A program made the position numbers and the translations under genes. Under the pieces are notes generated by a model. It made no database searches. It worked only from the letters and a program-made list of their open reading frames with translations, and had not been told where the DNA came from. A DNA stretch of 29,224 bases, taken from assembly GCA_025869455.1 (NCBI GenBank), contig JAOZVT010001121.1, forward strand, positions 1 to 29,224, read 5' to 3'. How positions within the stretch are numbered: the stretch's first letter is position 1; each line of letters begins with the position of its first letter. Below, piece after piece: positions 14,404-22,106 of this stretch. The DNA is from Prosthecobacter sp. Its GTDB lineage: Bacteria > Verrucomicrobiota > Verrucomicrobiia > Verrucomicrobiales > Verrucomicrobiaceae.

Positions 14404-14468
14404 GTCGCGGTAGTGACACGGGTTGCCCAGTGTCCCTACCGCGACCACAAATCCTGGCCTCATGCGGC
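14404..14468 (-). repeat. palindromic repeat at the truncated 5' end of the SIR2 gene
   Basis: Bases 14404-14413 pair with 14436-14445 (GTCGCGGTAG/CTACCGCGAC, 10 bp) and 14415-14419 with 14430-14434, giving a near-perfect hairpin. The adjoining 27 bases (14442-14468) match 317-343 in the tRNA array at 24 positions. It looks like a REP-type dispersed element. It lies exactly where the SIR2 coding frame is lost. The remaining 170 bases up to the tRNA-Met gene show no gene I can support. Confidence 0.65.
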
Positions 14469-14635
14469 CCACTTTCTGCGGCACCAGCCCTTGGCAAGAA
14501 GCTGTGATTCATGCTAGAGATCCCAGGAGTGCCCATAACACCAGTCCCTGCGGTTTCATGGTTTCAAAAAAAGCGGGGCGGGACGACTGGCTTGTTGCTG
14601 CTGCCTCACGATATCTGGGATGAATCAACCAGTGG

Positions 14636-14707
<72 letters not shown>

Positions 14708-14720
14708 ATGTATTTATTGG

Positions 14721-14792
14721 CTCCTGAGGTAGGGTTCGAACCTACGACCTAGTGGTTAACAGCCACCCGCTCTACCGCTGAGCTACTCAGGA
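14721..14792 (-). tRNA. tRNA-Asn(GUU), canonical
   Basis: On the minus strand: acceptor TCCTGAG/CTCAGGA (7 perfect pairs), D-arm GCTCAGCGGTAGAGC, anticodon GTT in loop CTGTTAA, T-arm GTAGG-TTCGAAC-CCTAC, discriminator G, encoded CCA (14720-14718). It is 13 bases upstream of the tRNA-Met gene on the same strand, so they form a small tRNA operon. Confidence 0.96.
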
Positions 14793-14831
14793 GTGTGATT
14801 CCGTTCTTGTGAAACGGGCCGACATACTGGA

Positions 14832-15734
14832 CTATTCAGTTACATCTGGCAAGTGATTGTTTTCATTCATTGCATTTGAGTGTCGGATCTCTGTGGCACC
14901 TCTCCTCCGCCCCCTCTTGGCAGCGATCAGGCCATGTTTGGGAGCAAAAACGAAAGCCAGTGCGAAAAACAAGGCTTGAGCTAAGACCATGCAAGATCCT
15001 GTGGAGCCATTGATGAAGAAGCTCACGTAAACGCCCAGACAGCTCGCCAAAACGGAGGATGAGGCCGCCCACAGGAGCATGAGGTCAAAGCGGTCTGTGA
15101 GCAGCCGTGCGGTGCAGCCTGGAGTCACGAGCATGGCCACCACAAGAATGATGCCCACGGCTTGCATGGAGGCCACAATGGTGGCCGCTAGCAGTGCCAA
15201 AAAAAGGTAGTAAAGAATCGCTGTATTCTGGCCGATGGCCCGTGCATGCGAGGGATCGAAACAGAAAAGCAGCAGATCTTTTCGGAGAATCAGAATCACA
15301 AACAATGTCACCAAACTGGTGATGATGCTTTGAATCATATCTCCGCGCTCAATCCCCAGAATATTGCCGAACAAAATGTGATTCAAATGAAGTTCGGATT
15401 CCACCTTGGTGAACATCACCAATCCCAGGGCAAATAAACCGGTGAAGACAATCCCCATAACGGTGTCTTCTTTGATCCGGCTATTGGATTTGATCCACCC
15501 CGTAGCGGATGCACAAAACAGGCCGGAGACAAAGGCTCCTAAAGCCAGCGGCAGTCCCACGATGTAGGCCAGCACTACGCCAGGAAGAACGGCGTGAGAG
15601 ATGGCATCTCCCATGAGGGACCAGCCTTTGAGCACCAAGTAGCAGGACAACACAGCGCAGACTGCGCCGACCACCGCGCCGACCAAGAGGGCTTCATTCA
15701 TGAAGCTGTAACGGAAGGGATCAAGCCAGTTCAT
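14832..15734 (-). CDS. mntD: manganese ABC transporter permease, second subunit
   Basis: 300 aa from the start at 15734, chosen because its ATG overlaps the stop of the upstream permease (ATGA). A longer frame exists but would run into that gene. It is an ABC-3 family membrane protein with 8-9 predicted transmembrane segments. Hallmarks are LKGWSLMGDAISHAVLPGV near the N-terminus (coupling region) and GIILVVAMLVTPGCTA in the second half. It is about 45% similar by eye to the first permease, so the pair probably forms a heterodimer. It is the last gene of the operon. Confidence 0.9.
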   Translation of the reverse strand: MNWLDPFRYSFMNEALLVGAVVGAVCAVLSCYLVLKGWSLMGDAISHAVLPGVVLAYIVGLPLALGAFVSGLFCASATGWIKSNSRIKEDTVMGIVFTGLFALGLVMFTKVESELHLNHILFGNILGIERGDMIQSIITSLVTLFVILILRKDLLLFCFDPSHARAIGQNTAILYYLFLALLAATIVASMQAVGIILVVAMLVTPGCTARLLTDRFDLMLLWAASSSVLASCLGVYVSFFINGSTGSCMVLAQALFFALAFVFAPKHGLIAAKRGRRRGATEIRHSNAMNENNHLPDVTE

Positions 15735-16582
15735 AATGCCGATGCGATGTGACGTTGCGTGCGTGCAGCTAACAAACCGTGCTTGGGGGCGAGGATGAGT
15801 GCTGCTAAAAAGACCACTGTCTGCAAGACGACGATGCATCCTCCCGTGGAGCCATTTAGAAAGTAGCTGACATAGGCCCCCGTGACTCCACAGGTGACAC
15901 CAGTGAGCGTGGCGATGAGAAGCATGCGGCTAAACCGATCTGTCAAAAGATAGGCCGTAGCTCCGGGCGTGACGAGCATGGCCACGACGAGGCAGGCCCC
16001 CACCGTTTGCAAGGCTGCTACCGCCGTAGCCGATAAAAGGGCTAAGAGTAAAAAGTGAAGGAAACGTGTATTCAGCCCGATGCTGCGCGCGTGAGCTTCA
16101 TCAAAGCAGTATAACAACAAGTCCTTCCATTTGAGACCTAGGACCAAAATCGAAACAACGGAGATCACAAGCACCTGAAGGATGTCAGGATCCGAGATGG
16201 CTAGGATGTTGCCAAAGATGATCGTGCGTAAATTGAGGTTGCTAGGATAGAGCGTGAGCAAGAGTAACCCCAAGGCAAAGAACGTGGTGAAAACCACGCC
16301 GATGACGGCATCCTCCCGCAAGCGAGAATTGTTTTTCACCCAGCCCATGCCGAGTGCGGCCAGGATGCCGGCGATAAAGGCTCCCACAGAAAAGGGTAGG
16401 CCCAACATCCAGGCCAGTGACACGCCAGGAACCACGGCATGGGAGAGTGCATCCCCCATGAGCGACCACCCTTTCAGGGTGATGAAACACGATAAAAAGG
16501 CACAGACCCCGCCGATCAGCCCACTCATCAAAATGGCTTTCACCATGTACTCATAATGGAAAGGCGTGAGTAGGTCTGTCAT
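15731..16582 (-). CDS. mntC: manganese ABC transporter permease, first subunit
   Basis: 283 aa ABC-3 family inner-membrane permease with about 8 transmembrane segments, and the family signature LKGWSLMGDALSHAVVPGVSLAW near residue 36. GACLVVAMLVTPGATAYLLTDRF is at about 205. The start ATG overlaps the stop of the ATPase gene (ATGA), so translation is coupled. It moves Mn2+ (or Fe2+) across the inner membrane together with the second permease and the ATPase. Confidence 0.93.
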   Translation of the reverse strand: MTDLLTPFHYEYMVKAILMSGLIGGVCAFLSCFITLKGWSLMGDALSHAVVPGVSLAWMLGLPFSVGAFIAGILAALGMGWVKNNSRLREDAVIGVVFTTFFALGLLLLTLYPSNLNLRTIIFGNILAISDPDILQVLVISVVSILVLGLKWKDLLLYCFDEAHARSIGLNTRFLHFLLLALLSATAVAALQTVGACLVVAMLVTPGATAYLLTDRFSRMLLIATLTGVTCGVTGAYVSYFLNGSTGGCIVVLQTVVFLAALILAPKHGLLAARTQRHIASAL

Positions 16583-17487
16583 TCCCCGACCTCCTTGGCG
16601 CGCTCTTTAACCAGTTCTTCCCGGCCCTGCCGTTCCGTGTATTCGAGATGGCCATCTTTACCGAAGACCAATGGACGTTCATCGTCCGTCAGCACCTTCA
16701 CCGTGCGACCGTCATGTTCCTGGATGGTCGAATGTTCAAAGTGGAATTGACGCAGCACACCGCCAAAGGCCTCCGTGAGATTCTTCTCGGTGAACACTCG
16801 GTCCGTCGGGCCATAAGCCAGCACCGTGCGATTGATGAGCACCACTTGATCACAAAATTCAGGCACACTGCCGAGGTTATGGGTGGAAACCAAAATGATG
16901 TGTCCTTCCTGACGAAGTGCACGCAGCAGTTCGATGATGGCCGTTTCTGTCTGCACATCCACCCCGGTAAAAGGCTCGTCCAACAGCATAATGCGGCCTT
17001 TTTGCGCCAAAGCACGCGCGAGGAAAACGCGCTTTTTTTGCCCCCCCGAAAGCTCGCCAATCTGCCGATCTTTAAATGCAGTCATGCCCACGCGTTCCAG
17101 ACACTCCAGAACCACGCGTTTATCCTCCTGACGCGGGATACGCATGAAATTCATGTGCCCATAGCGTCCCATCATGACCACATCCCAAACATTCACAGGG
17201 AAGCTCCAATCCACCTCTTCACTCTGCGGCACGTAGGCCACTAATTTACTTTTCCGCGCTTCGGCGACACTCCTACCAGCGATGCGCACCTGACCTTTGG
17301 CAGGCTTGAGAAAACCCATGATGGATTTAAAAAGCGTGCTCTTGCCGCTGCCATTCACGCCCACCAGCGCACAGATGGTCCCCGACAAAAGCGTAAACGA
17401 AGCATCACGCAGAGCTATGTTTCCATTCGTGTAAGCAACGGTGATGTCTGCGACTTCGACTGAGAGGGGCGTGGAGGAGGCTTGCAT
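16579..17487 (-). CDS. mntB: manganese ABC transporter ATP-binding protein
   Basis: 302 aa. Walker A GVNGSGKST at about 43-51, Q-loop VPQSEEVDWSFPVNVWDVVMMGR (typical of Mn/Zn/Fe importers), signature LSGGQKKR, Walker B IMLLDEPFTGVD, switch His in STHNL. A C-terminal extension of about 60 residues (after residue 240; EYTERQGREELVKERAKEVGE at the end) is longer than usual and may be regulatory. It overlaps the permease gene and follows the binding protein by 10 bases. Confidence 0.95.
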   Translation of the reverse strand: MQASSTPLSVEVADITVAYTNGNIALRDASFTLLSGTICALVGVNGSGKSTLFKSIMGFLKPAKGQVRIAGRSVAEARKSKLVAYVPQSEEVDWSFPVNVWDVVMMGRYGHMNFMRIPRQEDKRVVLECLERVGMTAFKDRQIGELSGGQKKRVFLARALAQKGRIMLLDEPFTGVDVQTETAIIELLRALRQEGHIILVSTHNLGSVPEFCDQVVLINRTVLAYGPTDRVFTEKNLTEAFGGVLRQFHFEHSTIQEHDGRTVKVLTDDERPLVFGKDGHLEYTERQGREELVKERAKEVGE

Positions 17488-17497
17488 CTAAAAAAAA

Positions 17498-18397
17498 TCA
17501 GGGGGCGGTAAACGCTTTCACGATCGTGTCAGCATTGTATTGCAGCAGTTTTAAATACGTCGGGGCCGGACCGTCCGCGTTGGTCAATGAGTCCACATAC
17601 AGCACGCCGCCAAAGCGCGCGCCGGTTTCTTTGGCGACTTGATGCATGGCCTTGCCATTGATGGTGCTCTCTGAGAAGACGACGGGTATTTGCTGGGCGC
17701 GCACCGTATCCACCACCTTCTGCACCTGGTGGGGTGTGCCTTCCTCATCGGCATTGATCGGCCAGAGATAGAGTTCCTTCATATCATAGTTTGCAGTCAA
17801 ATAAGAGAACGCACCTTCGCAACTTACGAGCCAACGTTGATCCACAGGAATCTGGGACAAAGCTTTCCGCACAGGCTCATCAACAGCCTGCAATTTCGCG
17901 GTATAGGCGGCGGCATTGGTGGTGTAAATGGCCTCGTTGGCAGGATCAATTTTGATCAATGCCTTGCGAATGTTCTCCACATAAATGATGGCATTGGCAG
18001 GAGACATCCAGGAATGTGGATTTGGTTTGCCACTGTAGGGACCTTCCCCGATGCCCCTTGGCTCGACTCCTTCCGTCAGCACAACACTGGGCACATGCTT
18101 CACCTGCTGGAGGAATTTCTCAAACCAACGCTCTAAACCGAAGCCATTCCAGAGCACTAAATCCGCGCTCTGCGCTTTCACCAGATCCAATGGGGTCGGC
18201 TCATATTCATGGATCTCAGCGCCTGGTTTGGTGATGGACTCTACAATCGCGGCCTCACCGGCCACGTTTTGCGCCATGTCCTGAATGATGGTGAAGGTGG
18301 TTAAAATACGCTTAGGCCCACTCTTCGGCTGAATGCTGGACGGCCCACATGAGGTCAACACGACGACCAGAAATGATAATAAAAGAGACTGTTTCAT
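17498..18397 (-). CDS. mntA: metal-binding lipoprotein of the Mn transporter
   Basis: 299 aa cluster A-I substrate-binding lipoprotein with a signal peptide and lipobox VLTSC (Cys 17). Likely metal ligands are His in EIHEYEP, His in PHSWMS, Glu in VSCEGAFSYL and Asp in LYVDSLT. The His-His-Glu-Asp set is that of Mn/Fe binders (PsaA/MntA), whereas Zn binders use a third His and often carry a His-rich loop, absent here. This supports manganese. It is the second gene of the operon, 10 bases after the outer-membrane protein gene. Confidence 0.93.
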   Translation of the reverse strand: MKQSLLLSFLVVVLTSCGPSSIQPKSGPKRILTTFTIIQDMAQNVAGEAAIVESITKPGAEIHEYEPTPLDLVKAQSADLVLWNGFGLERWFEKFLQQVKHVPSVVLTEGVEPRGIGEGPYSGKPNPHSWMSPANAIIYVENIRKALIKIDPANEAIYTTNAAAYTAKLQAVDEPVRKALSQIPVDQRWLVSCEGAFSYLTANYDMKELYLWPINADEEGTPHQVQKVVDTVRAQQIPVVFSESTINGKAMHQVAKETGARFGGVLYVDSLTNADGPAPTYLKLLQYNADTIVKAFTAP

Positions 18398-18407
18398 GGT
18401 GATTGTT

Positions 18408-19226
18408 TTAGAAGCGGAAGCTCACCCCCGAGAAGACTCCGAAGTCTGGTGCGGGGCGGTTCAATCCAATGCGAACGCCAGCATCGAAAACCCAATTGTC
18501 CGTCACCGCAAAAGTTAGGCCAGTATTGAAGAGAGCATAAAAATCTGCGTCTTCCCCTGCGATGCCGACCAGCTCTAGGTACATGCCGAGCTCTTCGGTT
18601 AAGGCCAGGCCCAGAGTCGCGGATTGTAACCACTCCAGATCCTGCCCGCCACTTTCATAATCATGCACGATGTCCACCTGAGACATGAGGCCCAGGTTCA
18701 AACGATCCGTGAAGCTCCACGAAAAAGGTACACTCAGGCCGCCCTGCCATACTTCTGAGCTAAGTGAGGCCCCCGTAGGTATGCTGACATACGGCAAGAT
18801 AGCCAAAGCCGTCTGCCCTGAGTCATTTCCCCACACATTTTTTTTCAACCGCACCGTCACATCCCCAAAACCAGAGAATCGTTGATGCAGGCCTCTCTCG
18901 GTGAATTTTATTTCCTGGTAACTGTCAAAAACCACCTGCAAATCCAGATCCCGCGCCAGACCCGCTTTGAGATTGATTTGCCCCAGAATCCACGACTCAC
19001 CACGCACGCCATCAAAGGTATCTCGACTGTAGTCAAAGAAACTCATTTCCACCTGGAACATGCCCGCTGGGACGGTGTAGGGCGACTCCGTGGTATCAGG
19101 ACGATCTGCACTCATGGGGCGGACATCCGCAGCAACGGTGGTCTCCAAGGCCTGACCTGCTTCGACCTGGGAGAATGGTGCACCTAGCAGTATAGATAGA
19201 AACAATGAATAATTGGCTGGCTTCAT
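18408..19226 (-). CDS. outer-membrane beta-barrel protein of the Mn operon
   Basis: 272 aa from the ATG at 19226, which gives a clean signal peptide (MKPANYSLFLSILLGAPFSQVEA). A start 12 codons upstream would place the operator inside the gene. The mature part alternates polar and aromatic strands and ends SGVSFRF, the C-terminal Phe of outer-membrane barrels. It resembles the family of barrel proteins annotated as transporters or phenol meta-pathway proteins. As the first gene of an MntR-type operon it is probably a manganese-responsive outer-membrane channel; direct evidence is absent. Confidence 0.85.
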   Translation of the reverse strand: MKPANYSLFLSILLGAPFSQVEAGQALETTVAADVRPMSADRPDTTESPYTVPAGMFQVEMSFFDYSRDTFDGVRGESWILGQINLKAGLARDLDLQVVFDSYQEIKFTERGLHQRFSGFGDVTVRLKKNVWGNDSGQTALAILPYVSIPTGASLSSEVWQGGLSVPFSWSFTDRLNLGLMSQVDIVHDYESGGQDLEWLQSATLGLALTEELGMYLELVGIAGEDADFYALFNTGLTFAVTDNWVFDAGVRIGLNRPAPDFGVFSGVSFRF

Positions 19227-19230
19227 AAAG

Positions 19231-19292
19231 TTAGTCTGGACTAATTTCATCAACCAAGCCAATCTGACAACACAAATGTTAGCCGGGGCTAA
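19231..19292. promoter_or_regulatory. two MntR/DtxR-type operators
   Basis: Two 14-base palindromes with the same half-sites: 19231-19244 (TTAGTCTGGACTAA) and 19279-19292 (TTAGCCGGGGCTAA), centres 48 bases apart. The first is 4 bases upstream of the barrel-gene start. The second lies toward the divergent mntR gene, so both promoters may be controlled. The pattern TTAG-N6-CTAA fits DtxR/MntR sites; binding is inferred. Confidence 0.72.
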
Positions 19293-19346
19293 TTTTTATT
19301 TCCATGCCTAGGCGAAATCTATTTTTCCTCCTGGCACTCTCCTGCT

Positions 19347-19805
19347 ATGAATGCGGGGATGCCCGCCAAGCGCAAGGAACCTACCGCTCATGTCCATTCC
19401 CCGGCCATTGAGGATTACCTGGAGCAGATTCACAATCTGATCGAGGCAAAAGGTTACGCCCGCGTGGTGGACATCGCTCAAAATTTGGGCATCTCCCAGG
19501 CCAGTGTGACGAATATGATTCAGAAACTGGATGCTGAGGGATACCTGATTTATGAACGATACCGCGGAGTCGTCCTCACAGAGGAAGGCCGCAAGATCGG
19601 TCAGGAAATCGCCCGCCGTCATGAAGTGCTGACACGTCTTCTTTCCACCTTTGGCCTAGATGCTGAAACCGTACACGAAGACGTGGAGGGAATGGAACAC
19701 CACATCAGTCGGCAGACGCTGGATGTTTTGACCCTGCTCATGGAGGAGCTGGAAGGAAATCCAGAACTGCTCAAAAAGCTGAAACGAAAGATGTCTCGCA
19801 TCTGA
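19347..19805 (+). CDS. mntR: manganese-responsive regulator MntR
   Basis: 152 aa, DtxR family. A winged helix (about 15-75: VDIAQNLGISQASVTNMIQKLDAEGYLIYERYRGVVLT) is followed by a dimerisation and metal domain. Manganese ligands of Bacillus MntR can be lined up: Asp and Glu in IEDYLEQI, His in RHEVL, and Glu-x-x-Glu-His in DVEGMEHH. No SH3-like third domain is present, as in the MntR branch. It represses uptake when Mn2+ is high. It is divergent from the transporter operon with two operator-like sites between. A second in-frame ATG four codons later is an alternative start. Confidence 0.94.
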   Translation: MNAGMPAKRKEPTAHVHSPAIEDYLEQIHNLIEAKGYARVVDIAQNLGISQASVTNMIQKLDAEGYLIYERYRGVVLTEEGRKIGQEIARRHEVLTRLLSTFGLDAETVHEDVEGMEHHISRQTLDVLTLLMEELEGNPELLKKLKRKMSRI

Positions 19806-19871
19806 AGACAGCTTTGACCTCTTCTCGATTTAGCTCTTGGTGTCGGTGCCTATCAGATGCATCATGCGGTC

Positions 19872-20150
19872 ATGAAACTGATTTTAATCGTACTCCTCAT
19901 TGGTGCTGGTGCACTTGCCTTCACCAATCCTAACGAAGCAGATTTCCGTGAACATGTCCGTCAAAAAGAAGGTCTTCCTGGCACCTTGGGACTGGTCGTA
20001 GCTGATCTTGTTTCTGGTGGTAAAAAAGGTGGTATTCAGAGGGATAACTACATCATCGCGAGCAAATTTTACATCGGCGGAGATGGTGTCTTACCACGTG
20101 AAGATGTTTCCTGGGGCATCGCTGGGAAATTCATTGAGATCAAAAAGTAG
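19872..20150 (+). CDS. small exported or membrane-anchored protein (DUF4359-like)
   Basis: 92 aa from the ATG at 19872 (a longer frame starts at 19857). A hydrophobic N-terminal segment (MKLILIVLLIGAGALAFTNP) is followed by EADFREHVRQKEG and a short soluble part ending VSWGIAGKFIEIKK. The TNPNEADFREHV pattern recalls DUF4359-type proteins; function unknown. It stands alone between mntR and a beta-helix protein on the same strand. Confidence 0.65.
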   Translation: MKLILIVLLIGAGALAFTNPNEADFREHVRQKEGLPGTLGLVVADLVSGGKKGGIQRDNYIIASKFYIGGDGVLPREDVSWGIAGKFIEIKK

Positions 20151-20188
20151 CACACGAAAGAAGACCCACGTCGAGATAACAAATTCCG

Positions 20189-20962
20189 ATGCGCCGTCTT
20201 TTTATTCTAGTTTGCTGCACTCACTTGGCAGCCTTCGCTGAAGTTCCCCCCATTCAGCAATGGATCGATGAGGCGATTGCGGCTGGAGGAGGCGTGGTGA
20301 CCATTCCAGAGGGAGAGCATGTCCTCCATACTGGATTGGTGATCAAGGATGCCAAAAAGCTAGCTCTACGTGGCATGAACAAAGAAACCTGCATTCTTAA
20401 ACTAGAAACAGGGACGAATGAGCCGAATCAAGACTGGCTTATCAAGGTGACAGGAAACGGCGATACCCTGGAAATAGCCAACTTGACACTGGACGGCGGA
20501 TCAGACACCCAATCGCGCCCGTCCGAATTGATTGTAATCGAGGCTACCGACGATCCCACGTCTGCACCCATCAAAGACGTCAACGTGCGAGATTGCCTAC
20601 TGCAAAACTACGCCTCAGCTATCTCGGTCAAGAACGCAATCGGCTGCGTCATCGAACGCTGCAGTTTCCGCGATGGAGGCCAACGAGCTATCAGCTTTCT
20701 CATGCACTCCAAAGACTGCCAGGCACGCGGCAATCAAATCACCCGAACAACCACGGCCATCTATTTGTATGACGCACAGTCCTGTCTGATCGAAGGAAAC
20801 GAGATGTGGGAATGTGCTCAGGGAATCCACATTGGACAAGAGCAGACCACGGAAAAGCTCGCTCCGCATACCCTACGCAACAATGGCTTTTTCGATACCA
20901 AGCAGCCTCTTTTCATTTCAGAAAATAGCCCCGCGCCGTTGAACGAAAAAAGCCAGGAGTGA
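20189..20962 (+). CDS. secreted right-handed beta-helix protein
   Basis: 257 aa with an N-terminal signal (MRRLFILVCCTHLAAFA). Repeated turns of parallel beta-helix are visible: LEIANLTLDGG, IKDVNVRDCLLQNYASAISVKNAIGCVIERCSF, ISFLMHSKDCQARGNQIT, AIYLYDAQSCLIEGNEM. Such folds bind or cleave polysaccharides, but I see no catalytic Asp cluster to call an enzyme. It is 35 bases upstream of an SGNH hydrolase, so they may be co-transcribed. Confidence 0.85.
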   Translation: MRRLFILVCCTHLAAFAEVPPIQQWIDEAIAAGGGVVTIPEGEHVLHTGLVIKDAKKLALRGMNKETCILKLETGTNEPNQDWLIKVTGNGDTLEIANLTLDGGSDTQSRPSELIVIEATDDPTSAPIKDVNVRDCLLQNYASAISVKNAIGCVIERCSFRDGGQRAISFLMHSKDCQARGNQITRTTTAIYLYDAQSCLIEGNEMWECAQGIHIGQEQTTEKLAPHTLRNNGFFDTKQPLFISENSPAPLNEKSQE

Positions 20963-20997
20963 ATCATTCCAGTCATCCTTGACGTTAAAATATCTCC

Positions 20998-21678
20998 ATG
21001 AAATTTGCCCTGCCACTAGTCTTTTTGTTTATCGCTTCGTGTGTAACTGCGCAGGAGCCTACTCCACGCCCCGATCCGCAGCGCTTTGCCAAAGACATCG
21101 CTGCATTTGCGGCACAGCCTGCTGCAAAAGAAGGCATCGTCTTCACTGGTAGCTCAAGCATCCGTCTGTGGAAAACACTCAAAGAGGACTTTTCTGATCT
21201 TCCCGTCATGAATCGCGGTTTTGGCGGAAGTGTGGCCAATGACCTAATCGTATATTTTGACACCTTAATAACACGGAATCAGCCCAAGGTAATCGTCACC
21301 TACACGGGCAGCAATGACATCAACGCCAAACTGACCGTGCCTGAATGCCTGGAGGATTACACCAAATTCCTCAACAGGGTTCATCAGAATCTCCCCGAAA
21401 CTCGAGTCATCATCACCTCGGTTAAAATTGGGGAAAAGCGCATCGCCCAAATTCCTCAAGTGCATGAGCTCAATCGTGAACTCAAAGCCTGGACTGAAGG
21501 CAAGGACTGGGTTCGCTACGTCGATTGTACCTCCTACCTCGCAGACGATAAAGGGCTACCGATACGAGCTTATTACGCCAAAGACCTCCTGCACCTGAGT
21601 CCCGAAGGCTATGCCAAATGGACTCAGATCCTGACCCCCATTCTTCATGAAGAATGGGCTAAGGCGAATCAGAAGTAA
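20998..21678 (+). CDS. secreted SGNH/GDSL-family esterase
   Basis: 226 aa with a signal peptide ending near VTA-QE. The four SGNH blocks are present: GSSS at about 50 (nucleophile Ser), NRGFGGS (Gly block), GSNDIN (Asn block) and D-LLHLSPEGY (Asp and His of the triad). The family removes acyl groups from sugars or lipids. It is the likely partner of the beta-helix protein just upstream, perhaps a polysaccharide deacetylase activity; the substrate cannot be read from sequence. Confidence 0.92.
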   Translation: MKFALPLVFLFIASCVTAQEPTPRPDPQRFAKDIAAFAAQPAAKEGIVFTGSSSIRLWKTLKEDFSDLPVMNRGFGGSVANDLIVYFDTLITRNQPKVIVTYTGSNDINAKLTVPECLEDYTKFLNRVHQNLPETRVIITSVKIGEKRIAQIPQVHELNRELKAWTEGKDWVRYVDCTSYLADDKGLPIRAYYAKDLLHLSPEGYAKWTQILTPILHEEWAKANQK

Positions 21679-21712
21679 GTTCCTGGGCATCTGCTCAGGA
21701 ACCAAAACTTCG

Positions 21713-22042
21713 TCAGTCAATGAATGAGCAGATGTACTCGCAAATGCCTTCCGCAATGGTGATGGAAAAACCAGATTTCGCAGGGACATCGAAGTATTGA
21801 TCCGCAGTAAACGCAGAAACGGTTTCCTGGCCATCGAGTTTAACCTGGCAAGCACCAGCGATGATTTCCATCCGCTCGGCTTTGTCTGTTCCGAAGTGAT
21901 ACTCACCAGGATAAATCAGACCCAGGGTCTTTTTACTTCCGTCCTGAAAAAGGATGCTGTGACTTACGACCTTGCCATCAAAATAAACATTGGCTTTGGC
22001 TAGGGCGGTGACGTTTGGGAATTCAATAGGAATGGCGGACAT
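21713..22042 (-). CDS. ppnP: pyrimidine/purine nucleoside phosphorylase PpnP
   Basis: 109 aa from the ATG at 22042; an 11-codon longer frame exists, but the family is about 95 residues. Typical small cupin: NVYFDGKVVSHSILFQDGSKKTLGLIYPGEYHFGTDKAERMEIIAG, then FDVPAKSGFSITIAEGICEYIC. This is the YaiE/PpnP family, which splits nucleosides with phosphate to base and ribose-1-phosphate in the cytoplasm. It is monocistronic and convergent with the esterase gene. Confidence 0.92.
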   Translation of the reverse strand: MSAIPIEFPNVTALAKANVYFDGKVVSHSILFQDGSKKTLGLIYPGEYHFGTDKAERMEIIAGACQVKLDGQETVSAFTADQYFDVPAKSGFSITIAEGICEYICSFID

Positions 22043-22106
22043 GCTTGGTGAAGAATGTCCAGCCTTCTCTCCCACTCAAGAGCCACATTGAAAAAAACCG
22101 TCAGCT

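Noticed and set aside
14832..15839. Longer start for the second Mn permease
   Set aside because: It would add 35 non-conserved residues lying inside the upstream permease gene; the ATGA-overlap start at 15734 matches the other permease.
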